Part shown: positions 1 to 7,161 of the stretch, piece by piece
Layout: every line of letters begins with the position of its first letter
How positions within the stretch are numbered: the stretch's first letter is position 1
Source: Acidobacteriota bacterium
GTDB lineage: Bacteria; Acidobacteriota; Blastocatellia; Pyrinomonadales; Pyrinomonadaceae
Assembly: GCA_029777145.1 (NCBI GenBank)
Contig: JAKOSS010000325.1
Coordinates: 1 to 11,307, forward strand
Length of the DNA stretch: 11,307 nt
Direction of reading: 5' to 3'
Position numbers and translations under genes: made by a program
Notes under the pieces: generated by a model
The model's database searches: none
Told to the model about the DNA's origin: nothing
The model's input: the letters and a program-made list of their open reading frames with translations, nothing else

Positions 1-3000
1 CCGACAAATCTACAATTTGCAATCGCCGGCGGCAGAGGAAATGCGGGCTATACGACGGATGGCGGAGTTAACTGGGCGGCAGCCGTATTCGCTCCGGGAA
101 TTTCCGCGGACTCGCGTGTCGAGTTGGCGTATGCTCCGAGCAACCCGAATATCGTCTACGCTTCAGTCGATCAAAACAACGGTGTCGTTTACGTGAGCAA
201 TGATGGCGGACAGACATTCAACATCGTCAACTCCAGCCAGATGCTCCTCGGTGAACAGGGACAATACGCAAATATCATTTGGGTAAATCCTCAGGATCCG
301 AACTTCGTTCTCGTCGGCGGGCTTGATATTTGGCGAAGCAACGACGGCGGCGCGACGTTTACACAGATCAGTCGCTGGCAAAGCCCCGCCAATGTCTCTG
401 CTCACGCGGATCACCACATGATCGTCGCCAGCCCCGCGTTCAACAACAGCACCAATAAGATCGTGTATTTTGGCAATGATGGCGGTCTTTACCGGACCAA
501 CGACGTTTCGACCGTTGCCCAAACAACCGGCTGGACAAATCTGAATAACGGTCTGGGGATCACCCAGTTCTACAGCGGAGCGGGCAACTATACCGGCGCT
601 TTGATCGGCGGTACGCAGGATAACGGAAATCTTAGGTCGTCCCCCGGAAACACCAACGGCTGGACGGATTTCACCGGCGGCGACGGCGGCTTTGTCGCGG
701 CCGACCCTTGGGATGCCGATTACTTTTACACCGAATATGTTCACCTAACCATCCAGCGGAGCACGAACGGCGGGGCATCGGCGAGTTTTGTCTACTGCAA
801 TCCGGTGCCGGCGCAACCGGGCGGACAGTGCGTCGGGACAGGCATTTTGGACGCCGGGAGGGGCAAGGCATTCTCCAACTTCATCGCTCCCTTCGTTCTC
901 GATCCCAATGAGCCGAACAGGATGCTTGCCGGAGGCATAAGCCTATGGCGAAGCAATAACATCAAGGCAAGCGGACAGCCGACCTGGACCGCAGTCAAGG
1001 ATCCTGCGGCGCCCAGACCGCCTGCACCCGGAGCGCCGGCGAATCCCACGCCGCCTATCAGCGCGATCTCGATAGCCGTGCCTAACTCTGACTTTATCGT
1101 CGTCGGCCACAACGACGGTCAGATCTACCTTACCCGGAACGGCACTTCGCCTGCTCCCTCTTGGAGCAGGATCGACAACGGCCTTCTGCCTGAGAGATTT
1201 GCTACTCGAGTAGCGATCGACGAAACCCGGAGTCCGGCGTGGATCTACGCAACATTCGGCGGATTTTCGGGCGATAATGTCTATCGAACGGAGGATCTCG
1301 GAGCGAGCTGGGTAGACATTACGGGCGCGGGAACAACCGGTTTGCCGGACGTCCCGGTTCGGAGCATCGTCGTGAATCCGGCGAATCCGAATCGGATCTA
1401 CGTCGGTACCGAAATCGGTATCTTTGCCTCCGACGACGCAGGCGCGAACTGGCAACTCCCGCAGGGTGGTCCGGCCAACGTGTCCGTGGACGAATTGTTC
1501 TTCAACAACGGAGTTCTGGTGGCGGCCACGCACGGGCGCGGCATGTACAAGGTTCAGACTCCGTCCTTCGCCACGCCGAAGTGTTATCAGCCGACGACAA
1601 CTTGCACCTGCGCCGGGGAATGGAACTGTCCGTGTACGTGGCCAAGTGGCTTTCGGCCGGATTCGACAACCGACGTCGTCATTTCCTGTCCGACGTCGAT
1701 CGGTACGATAGCCGGTCAAGGGGCAACTGCAAAAAGCCTTCGCGTGAACAGCGATCTCAGATTGTTCACGGGATCGGGTCTGACAATTACCGAAGACTTT
1801 TCCAATTACGGGTATACGGGCGGAAATACGTTGAACGGCGGCGGCGCGCTGACTGCGCGCAATTTCTACAACGGCGGAACGTTTTCGATGACCGGTGTCG
1901 GCGTTACGGGCGATATGACCCTTGGCGGCACGGTCAGTGTGGCAGATGTGCTCGAAGCGCGCGGAGACATCACCGCGGACGCGAATGCGATCGTCATCGC
2001 CGGGCGAATAAACGCGTTCGGCAATTTTTGGTACTACTCAAACAATCCGCTCACGCTATCGACCGATCTGGGCTTTGGACGTGATCTTTACAATCAGAGT
2101 CGGATCCAGGGCCGGTCTCTTTTTCATCTTGGTAACGGCGGACCGTCCCGGATCTACTCAGGGCCGGGTGTTCTGAAATTTCAGAATGCCGGCACCGGTG
2201 TTGGGATAACGTTGGCCAATGACAAGACATTCGAAGTCGAATCATTCCACGTTAGCGGTCCGCTGAATATCGGCGCCAACTCGATGTCGGTGACTGACAA
2301 TACATCGTTTACGGGAACCGGGGCAGTATTGGGAACGGGAACAATATTCTTGAGTCCGCGTGTTGGGGTACAGTCGGTCTTTACGTACTTCAATTCGAAT
2401 TTTGCACCGACCGTGCGACTTGTTTCCGGAACCGCAGTTGTGACGGGCATCTCGAACCTGATCGGCGGGCCGCTCGTCATCGATCCCGGGGCGACACTTG
2501 CCTTCAACCAGTCCAGTCTGACCGTCAACGGCAATGTGACTGTCAACGGTCGGATCACTACTACGGGCGGTTCATCGGGTTCTCCGACGTTCTATTTCAA
2601 CGGCAGCACGTTCACCAATAACGGCGAGGTGAGTAACCTCGCGGGTCAGACCTTCATTGTTGGATTCAATACCGGAACAACTCCGCTGTCGCAGGCGATC
2701 GCCGGAAACGGCTCATGGTCGCCGACATATCTGGACCTGGGAACCGGGACCGTGACAATGAACAACGACATCACGTTTTCCGGAGAAAATCTCCGAATTG
2801 TCAGCACGCTCAACATCGGAGCGAATACACTCACGCATACAGGCACCTTGCTCGGCGGTCAGATAATCGGAACGGGTGCGGTACGGATGCAACCCTCGAC
2901 GGGGGCGGCAACAATTCTCGGAAATATCGGGCCCGGAGTCCGAATCGTTTCAGGAACAGTGACTGCCGCGGGTACTCTTGGCGGCAACGGACCCCTAACG

Positions 3001-4044
3001 GTCGAAAGCGGCGCTACGCTAACGCTTAACGGAAACGTGACGGCCGGCCGTGACGTGACGATCGGGGGAACTCTGAATCGGCTTGGCAGCCAATATCTAA
3101 ATGCCACAGGAAACGGTACGTTCCTGAACAACGGTTCAATTTCCGCAGACGTGTATCTCGGGCCGCTTTCGGGAACAACGAACGTTTTGCAGAACCTGGG
3201 CGGTACAGGAACGTGGAATCCGAACTATCTCGGTTTCGTCAGCCGAAGTACGGTAACCCTCGTAAGCGACGTAAACTATGCCGGTACCAATCTCCTCGTC
3301 GAAGGGCCGGGCGTTCGCGTAAACACAGGAGCCTTCACATTTGCTTTTCCGTGCACTACGGTTTGGCAAAACAGCGGCGAGATCGTTGGCAATATCCGGC
3401 GGACAAACCTTGCGGCATGTCCCGGCGCCACGCTGACATTCGGAAACCCGTTTACGACGATCAGGTTTACGTCCGGGACGCCTCCGTCCGAGATCGCGGT
3501 TGAAATGTCGCTGGGATCGCCGGCGGGATTTCCGACCGCGGTTCAACGCAGTTATCTGATCACACCGACGGGCGGCAGCGGTTATGCCGCGACGCTTCGC
3601 CTTCGATATCTCGACTCTGAATTGAACAACAACAACGAATCCACGTTGCAGCTTTGGAGATTCGACGGTTCGAACTGGACGTCACAGGGCGCGACGTCGC
3701 GAAACACGACCGATAACTGGGTCGAGTACGCCGGCGTCACCCAATTTTCTCCGTGGGCGATTTCGGGCCTTGCTCCGACAGCCGCGGCCGTCTCGATCAG
3801 AGGTCGCGTGACGGCGCCGGACGGCGGCGGAATTCGAAACGCCCGGGTCGCGCTGACGGATACGAACGGAAATATCCGCACTGCATCGACAGGATCGCTC
3901 GGATATTATCGCTTTGATGACGTCGCGGTGGGCCAAACGGTCGTTGTCAGTGTTGACTCGAAGCGACATCGGTTCGCAAATCCGACGCGGATCGTGATCG
4001 TTCAGGATAATGTCCTCGACCTTGATTTTGTCGCGAATCAATAA
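1..4044 (+). CDS. Giant Asp-box propeller / beta-solenoid surface protein, 5'-truncated by window
   Basis: The frame is open from the first base, so the gene starts upstream; 1347 codons are visible, ending in TAA. Visible residues 1-520 carry about nine Asp-box (BNR/sortilin-like) repeats such as TTDGGVNW, VSNDGGQTF, RSNDGGATF and ASDDAGANW, and close with ATHGRGMY, a usual end of such propellers. Residues 528-563 hold six cysteines around W-x-x-P-x-T-W and DVVI, which resembles the entry of secreted beta-helix domains. Residues about 570-1140 are Gly/Thr/Asn-rich beta-solenoid (recurring LNIGAN, GATL, NGNVT). Residues about 1140-1258 form a beta-rich module ending FSPWAISG. Residues 1261-1347 are a CarboxypepD_reg-like Ig fold (RGRVTAPDGGGIRNARVALT, then GYYRFDDV). 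The signal peptide would lie outside the window. I infer a secreted or cell-surface protein of unknown ligand. Asp boxes alone do not show sialidase activity. The TTG at 124 is internal, not the start. Confidence 0.9.
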   Translation, partial: PTNLQFAIAGGRGNAGYTTDGGVNWAAAVFAPGISADSRVELAYAPSNPNIVYASVDQNNGVVYVSNDGGQTFNIVNSSQMLLGEQGQYANIIWVNPQDPNFVLVGGLDIWRSNDGGATFTQISRWQSPANVSAHADHHMIVASPAFNNSTNKIVYFGNDGGLYRTNDVSTVAQTTGWTNLNNGLGITQFYSGAGNYTGALIGGTQDNGNLRSSPGNTNGWTDFTGGDGGFVAADPWDADYFYTEYVHLTIQRSTNGGASASFVYCNPVPAQPGGQCVGTGILDAGRGKAFSNFIAPFVLDPNEPNRMLAGGISLWRSNNIKASGQPTWTAVKDPAAPRPPAPGAPANPTPPISAISIAVPNSDFIVVGHNDGQIYLTRNGTSPAPSWSRIDNGLLPERFATRVAIDETRSPAWIYATFGGFSGDNVYRTEDLGASWVDITGAGTTGLPDVPVRSIVVNPANPNRIYVGTEIGIFASDDAGANWQLPQGGPANVSVDELFFNNGVLVAATHGRGMYKVQTPSFATPKCYQPTTTCTCAGEWNCPCTWPSGFRPDSTTDVVISCPTSIGTIAGQGATAKSLRVNSDLRLFTGSGLTITEDFSNYGYTGGNTLNGGGALTARNFYNGGTFSMTGVGVTGDMTLGGTVSVADVLEARGDITADANAIVIAGRINAFGNFWYYSNNPLTLSTDLGFGRDLYNQSRIQGRSLFHLGNGGPSRIYSGPGVLKFQNAGTGVGITLANDKTFEVESFHVSGPLNIGANSMSVTDNTSFTGTGAVLGTGTIFLSPRVGVQSVFTYFNSNFAPTVRLVSGTAVVTGISNLIGGPLVIDPGATLAFNQSSLTVNGNVTVNGRITTTGGSSGSPTFYFNGSTFTNNGEVSNLAGQTFIVGFNTGTTPLSQAIAGNGSWSPTYLDLGTGTVTMNNDITFSGENLRIVSTLNIGANTLTHTGTLLGGQIIGTGAVRMQPSTGAATILGNIGPGVRIVSGTVTAAGTLGGNGPLTVESGATLTLNGNVTAGRDVTIGGTLNRLGSQYLNATGNGTFLNNGSISADVYLGPLSGTTNVLQNLGGTGTWNPNYLGFVSRSTVTLVSDVNYAGTNLLVEGPGVRVNTGAFTFAFPCTTVWQNSGEIVGNIRRTNLAACPGATLTFGNPFTTIRFTSGTPPSEIAVEMSLGSPAGFPTAVQRSYLITPTGGSGYAATLRLRYLDSELNNNNESTLQLWRFDGSNWTSQGATSRNTTDNWVEYAGVTQFSPWAISGLAPTAAAVSIRGRVTAPDGGGIRNARVALTDTNGNIRTASTGSLGYYRFDDVAVGQTVVVSVDSKRHRFANPTRIVIVQDNVLDLDFVANQ
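2260..3312 (+). repeat. Internal protein duplication in the beta-solenoid (two ~170-180-residue copies)
   Basis: Copy A runs about 2260-2808 and copy B about 2809-3312. Matching landmarks occur in the same order: LNIGANSM / LNIGANTL, RLVSGTAVVTG / RIVSGTVTAAG, GGPLVIDPGATL / NGPLTVESGATL, TFTNNGEVS / TFLNNGSIS, GNGSWSPTYLDL / GTGTWNPNYLGF, and ITFSGENL / VNYAGTNL. A third copy seems to begin at about 3313 (RVNTGAFTF) and then breaks off. Boundaries are by eye, and indels make the period vary from about 166 to 183 residues. The DNA has diverged, so this is an old duplication. Confidence 0.65.
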
Positions 4045-4078
4045 ACCGATAACCGCGGTCGATGGTCACTCTGATCAT

Positions 4079-4111
4079 CCGGTTTCGCCGAAGGGCGTTA
4101 TCGCGAACCGG
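4079..4111. terminator. Weak hairpin between convergent genes
   Basis: CCGGTTTCGC (4079-4088) pairs with GCGAACCGG (4103-4111) with one bulged T and a 14-nt loop. It lies in the 97-bp gap where the surface-protein gene and the thioesterase gene converge, a position suited to a two-way terminator. No T-run follows on either strand, so intrinsic termination is doubtful. Confidence 0.25.
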
Positions 4112-4141
4112 TGACAAGCCCATTGATCTGAATTCGGCAAT

Positions 4142-4600
4142 TTACCAACGGTGATACGCCGGGTGGCCTTCTTTGACGGCGACGAAGGTTCCGCGGCAGG
4201 TGGCGCAAACCTTGTCGCCCGCGATGAGTTCCGCTTCGACGACGGCGCGGTCGTCGGTAGATTCGACGACGCGGGCTTTGAGATGGATCGTCTTGTCGAA
4301 CGGCGTCGGGCGTCGCAGTTTGACGTGGAAGTCCGCCGTGACCGTGCAATCGGGTTCGGTCTTGCCGGCTTTGTTCATCAGAAACCACGCGGCCGTCCAG
4401 TTCGAGTGGCAGTCCATCAGCGACCCGATGATCCCGCCGTTGAGCATCCCCGGATACGCCTGATGATGCGGTTCGGCGTGCCATTCGCAAACGACCTCGT
4501 CGCCCTGCGGATAACTCTTGATCCGGAGTCCCTTTTCATTCGCGCAGCCGCAGCCGAAACAGATCCCCGTCGGCGAATAGGTTTCCTGAAGTGATTTCAT
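4142..4600 (-). CDS. PaaI-family hotdog-fold thioesterase
   Basis: The product is 152 residues, the usual length for a single-hotdog acyl-CoA thioesterase. The N-terminal CFGCGCANEKGLRIK (14-28) resembles the start of THEM4/PaaI-like members. PGMLNGGIIGSLMDCHSNW (50-68) matches the central hotdog helix, where PaaI enzymes usually read HGG...D. D63 is in the catalytic-acid position, but the usual His before GG is Asn54. Residues 87-112 (TVTADFHVKLRRPTPFD, then LKARV) fit the following strands. The likely role is hydrolysis of a cytosolic acyl-CoA of unknown chain. Starting at ATG 4600 keeps the conserved N-terminus complete, although I see no clear Shine-Dalgarno. It is convergent with the surface-protein gene and divergent from cstA, so it is probably monocistronic. 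Confidence 0.85.
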   Translation of the reverse strand: MKSLQETYSPTGICFGCGCANEKGLRIKSYPQGDEVVCEWHAEPHHQAYPGMLNGGIIGSLMDCHSNWTAAWFLMNKAGKTEPDCTVTADFHVKLRRPTPFDKTIHLKARVVESTDDRAVVEAELIAGDKVCATCRGTFVAVKEGHPAYHRW

Positions 4601-4634
4601 ACTGCGAGTTTAGCATTTGATTCAAAAGTTGCGG

Positions 4635-4704
4635 GTCGAGCGTCGGGAGTCGAGGGCCGAGATCTCAGGAATTCTCGAATCTTGATTCCTGAAACCGCGA
4701 ATCC
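4635..4704. repeat. Degenerate heptad-periodic repeat, tract 1
   Basis: Read in steps of seven from 4635 the sequence is GTCGAGC, GTCGGGA, GTCGAGG, GCCGAGA, TCTCAGG, AATTCTC, GAATCTT, GATTCCT, GAAACCG, CGAATCC. The first four units are close variants, and units 7-10 resemble one another (GAATCTT/GATTCCT). It is non-coding DNA upstream of the thioesterase. Confidence 0.5.
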
Positions 4705-4788
4705 ATTTGCCCCGTCGCTACCGCTCCCGGTTCCGATATGAGCCAGACTGACGACGCGCCGCGTAAACGCGGAACTCCAAACTCCGGC

Positions 4789-4851
4789 ACTGCTCACAGC
4801 TTACTGCTCACTGCTTACTCCTTACTGCTGACTGACCACTGCTCACTTCTC
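4789..4851. repeat. Degenerate heptad tandem repeat, tract 2 (ACTGCTC-like, nine units)
   Basis: Nine consecutive 7-mers are visible: ACTGCTC, ACAGCTT, ACTGCTC, ACTGCTT, ACTCCTT, ACTGCTG, ACTGACC, ACTGCTC, ACTTCTC. All begin with AC, and most differ from ACTGCTC at one or two positions. No open frame of note crosses it. Confidence 0.8.
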
Positions 4852-4879
4852 TGACTCCAAACGGTATTTTGCTTTCATA

Positions 4880-5008
4880 TTGCCACTAGCTTCAGCTAGT
4901 GGACCTGGTTTCCAAAGGAATTCCGGCTTTAGCCGAATTTGAACCGGGCTTTGGCTAAAAGCCGAACAATTGTTGAGATCTGGATCCACGAGCTGAAGCT
5001 AGTGGCAA
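4880..5008. repeat. REP/MITE-like nested inverted repeat (~129 bp)
   Basis: Arm 4880-4903 and arm 4985-5008 are reverse complements at 23 of 24 positions. Each arm is also a hairpin: CCACTAGCT-TC-AGCTAGTGG at 4883-4902 (perfect) and the same stem with one mismatch at 4986-5005. Between them are two smaller palindromes, CGGCTTTAGCCG (4924-4935) and GGCTAAAAGCC (4953-4963), which are imperfect inverted copies of each other. The whole could fold as one long stem or four small hairpins. There is no internal gene or transposase, so it is either a REP-type dispersed palindrome or a very small non-autonomous element. Confidence 0.8.
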
Positions 5009-5024
5009 CATAAAATCCGGATCC

Positions 5025-5080
5025 GACTCTTGAATCCTGACCACGGTCCACTGTCCACTGTCCACCGGCCCCTGCCGTTG
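5025..5080. repeat. Degenerate heptad tandem repeat, tract 3 (GTCCACT-like, eight units)
   Basis: Eight consecutive 7-mers each begin with G: GACTCTT, GAATCCT, GACCACG, GTCCACT, GTCCACT, GTCCACC, GGCCCCT, GCCGTTG. The middle units are nearly identical. The tract ends just before the candidate cstA promoter. Confidence 0.65.
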
Positions 5081-5106
5081 CTCTTCAAGGCGAAAGGTCG
5101 TAAATT
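5078..5106 (+). promoter_or_regulatory. Weak sigma70-like promoter candidate for cstA
   Basis: TTGCTC (5078-5083), a 17-nt spacer, then TAAATT (5101-5106), 36 nt before the cstA start codon. The -35 box matches 3 of 6 and the -10 box 4 of 6 of the consensus, so chance is not excluded. I saw no clear CRP-like operator. Confidence 0.25.
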
Positions 5107-5130
5107 GGTCACGCTTCATCATTTCCACTC

Positions 5131-5134
5131 GGAG
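5131..5134 (+). promoter_or_regulatory. Ribosome binding site of cstA
   Basis: GGAG lies 8 nt upstream of the ATG at 5143 and supports that start, which places the first membrane helix at residues 2-20. Confidence 0.7.
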
Positions 5135-5142
5135 AACAATTT

Positions 5143-6822
5143 ATGCTGACCCTTTTGGCGATCGTTTTTCTCGTTTGGCTTGTCTTCGGCTACTTCTCGT
5201 ACGGGAAGTGGATCGCCAGGCAGTTTACGCTCGACGACGCGCGCGAGACGCCGGCGAATGCCGTCAACGACGGCGAGGATTTTGTTCCGACAAAGCCGTT
5301 TTATCTCTTTGGGCAGCACTTTTCCGCGATCGCCGCGGCCGGTCCGATCGCCGGTCCGATCCTTGCCTGCCAATCGTTCGGCTGGTTGCCGTGTCTTTTG
5401 TGGATCTCGCTCGGAGTTGTTCTGATCGGCGCCGTTCACGACTTTTCGTCGCTCGCCTCGTCGGTTCGTCACGGCGCGCAATCGATCGCCGAGATCGCGC
5501 GTGAAAAGCTCGGAACCGGAGCCGGCCGCGCGATGATGGCGTTCATCTGGATCGCGCTCGTTTACGTCATCGTCGCCTTCACCGACATCACCGCCGGAAC
5601 ATTTGTTTCAGGTGATGAATCGCTCGCCGGCGAAACCGGATTCAATCCGGGCGGAGCCGTCGCGATCGCCTCGGTGATGTACCTCGGGCTTTCGATCGTG
5701 CTTGGGCTCGTCGAACGCTATCTCAAGCCGCCGCTTTGGCTCTCGACGATCATCTTCGTTCCCGCGACATTCGCGCTTTCGTATCTCGGCACGAAGATGT
5801 CGACCGTTCTCGTACTCGATCATCTGTCATGGTCGGTGATCATCCTGATTTACTGCGTGATCGCGTCGCTCGTTCCGGTTTGGGCGCTGCTCCAGCCGCG
5901 CGGCTATCTCGGCGGATTCGTACTTTACACCGCGATCGCCGTCGGCGTGATCGGCGTCTTTTTCGGCGGCTACGAGATCGTTCAGCCCGCATTCAAGTCG
6001 TTCGACGTCGGCGGCATGGCCGGGACGATGTTCCCGTTCCTATTCGTGACGATCGCTTGCGGCGCGTGTTCGGGATTTCACGGACTCGTCTGTTCCGGAA
6101 CGACCTCGAAGCAGATCGACAAAGAGACACACACGCATCCGGTCGGCTATGGAGCGATGCTCGCCGAAGGGTTTGTCGCGTTCATCGCGCTCGTGACGAT
6201 CATGATCGTCGCGTCGGATTCGACCAAGGGACTTTCGCCGGGCAAGATCTACGGCAACGGGATCGGCGATTTTCTGACGCTGATCATCGGCAAGCAGAAC
6301 CTTGCGTTCGCGATCACGTTCGGCGCGATGGCGTTCTCGACCTTCGTCTTTGACACGCTCGACGTCTCGCTCCGGCTCGGACGCTACATCGTACAGGAGC
6401 TTTTCGGGCTTCGCGGACGATTCGGCGCGGTCATCGGAACCATTGTCACGGTCGCGCTTCCGTTCGCATTGATCTTCTTTACGAAATCCGGTTCATATCA
6501 AGATTTTTGGACGCTGTTCGGCGCGTCGAACCAACTGCTCGCCGCGCTCACGCTGCTCTCGATCACCGTTTGGCTTTACCAGGCGCGCAAGCGGATCGCG
6601 TTCACGTTGCTGCCGATGCTCTTCGTTCTGGCGATCACGATGTGGGCTCTCGGCGGACTCGTCGTCGGAAATTTCCGGGCGTCCGTCGGTTTCGACATCA
6701 AACTGGTCAACGGATTCGCTTCGTTGGCGCTGATCTCGCTCGCGATCTATCTCGTCGTGACGGCGCTCGTGAAGGTCCGTGCCGAACGTCACGGCAGCGG
6801 TTTGACCGAAGAAACAGCGTAG
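5143..6822 (+). CDS. cstA: CstA-family carbon starvation / peptide-pyruvate transporter, short form
   Basis: The product is 559 residues, a polytopic inner-membrane protein with roughly 14 hydrophobic segments by eye; the first is residues 2-20. Family signatures are clear: GPIAGPILACQSFGWLP (67-83), VHDFSS (about 98-103), ACGACSGFHGLVCSGTTSKQ (about 304-323) followed by the GYGAML segment, and GASNQLLAAL (about 460-469). E. coli CstA and BtsT are about 700 residues, so this is a compact form that ends early in the region after GASNQLLA. Characterised members take up peptides or pyruvate when carbon is scarce; which substrate applies here cannot be read from the sequence. It is a single gene with a good Shine-Dalgarno, in repeat-rich surroundings on both sides. 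Family membership is near certain. Confidence 0.95.
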   Translation: MLTLLAIVFLVWLVFGYFSYGKWIARQFTLDDARETPANAVNDGEDFVPTKPFYLFGQHFSAIAAAGPIAGPILACQSFGWLPCLLWISLGVVLIGAVHDFSSLASSVRHGAQSIAEIAREKLGTGAGRAMMAFIWIALVYVIVAFTDITAGTFVSGDESLAGETGFNPGGAVAIASVMYLGLSIVLGLVERYLKPPLWLSTIIFVPATFALSYLGTKMSTVLVLDHLSWSVIILIYCVIASLVPVWALLQPRGYLGGFVLYTAIAVGVIGVFFGGYEIVQPAFKSFDVGGMAGTMFPFLFVTIACGACSGFHGLVCSGTTSKQIDKETHTHPVGYGAMLAEGFVAFIALVTIMIVASDSTKGLSPGKIYGNGIGDFLTLIIGKQNLAFAITFGAMAFSTFVFDTLDVSLRLGRYIVQELFGLRGRFGAVIGTIVTVALPFALIFFTKSGSYQDFWTLFGASNQLLAALTLLSITVWLYQARKRIAFTLLPMLFVLAITMWALGGLVVGNFRASVGFDIKLVNGFASLALISLAIYLVVTALVKVRAERHGSGLTEETA

Positions 6823-6867
6823 GCAATTGGGAATTCGGATTTGCTATTGCGGATCGATTGCAACTTC

Positions 6868-7017
6868 CACGAAGATCACGAAGTTTGCACGAAGATTGTT
6901 CGGTTTGGCTTCCCGGGATGAGTTTTTTCGAATGGCGACGGATATCGAACGGATTAATTTCGTTGGGACCGCAGTCTTTCCAAAAGAATCCTTTGTGTAA
7001 CTTGGTGTTTCTTCGTG
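6868..7017. repeat. Two inverted clusters of a CACNAAG repeat in the cstA-lipoprotein gap
   Basis: The 6823-7161 gap has no supportable gene. On the + strand CACGAAG occurs three times, starting at 6868, 6877 and 6888. On the - strand CACGAAG, CACCAAG and CACAAAG occur, seen on the + strand as CTTTGTG (6991), CTTGGTG (7001) and CTTCGTG (7011), with an exact 10-bp period. The clusters face each other across about 96 bp and could pair. A further pair, GTTCGGTTT (6898-6906) and AAACCGAAC (7021-7029), is also inverted. Otherwise I see no terminator or RNA gene here. Confidence 0.65.
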
Positions 7018-7151
7018 GATAAACCGAACGGATCGTACTGGCCCCGCGTTGCAAGAGTTTCCGCGGATTCACTCTGTTTGATTCGTACGATTAGCGAAAT
7101 TCGCGGCCAAGATACCTACCGCTGATCAGGGGATGTCATAGATTGAAAAAG

Positions 7152-7156
7152 GGAGG
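7152..7156 (+). promoter_or_regulatory. Strong ribosome binding site of the small lipoprotein gene
   Basis: GGAGG lies 5 nt upstream of the ATG at 7162. This fixes the start and rules out the overlapping frame that opens at 7143. Confidence 0.85.
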
Positions 7157-7161
7157 AATCG

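Noticed and set aside
124..126. TTG as start of the giant protein gene
   Set aside because: The same frame is open back to base 1 and encodes another Asp-box (TTDGGVNW) upstream, so the gene begins outside the window.
1..1560. Sialidase function for the Asp-box propeller
   Set aside because: Asp-boxes occur in many propellers; I see no RIP motif or catalytic Arg triad that would mark a sialidase.
943..1719. 258-codon open frame on the - strand
   Set aside because: Antisense to the propeller-coding region; Arg-rich composition and no domain.
4151..4594. 147-codon open frame on the + strand
   Set aside because: Exactly opposite the thioesterase gene, which has clear hotdog motifs.
4597..4797. 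66-codon open frame on the - strand in the intergenic region
   Set aside because: It overlaps the heptad repeat tract and the thioesterase start, has no ribosome binding site and no motif.
4880..5008. Insertion sequence
   Set aside because: Terminal inverted repeats are present but there is no transposase in or near the 129-bp element, so I report only a REP/MITE-like repeat.
4789..5080. CRISPR array
   Set aside because: Repeats are 7 bp, contiguous and degenerate, with no spacers of regular length and no cas gene.
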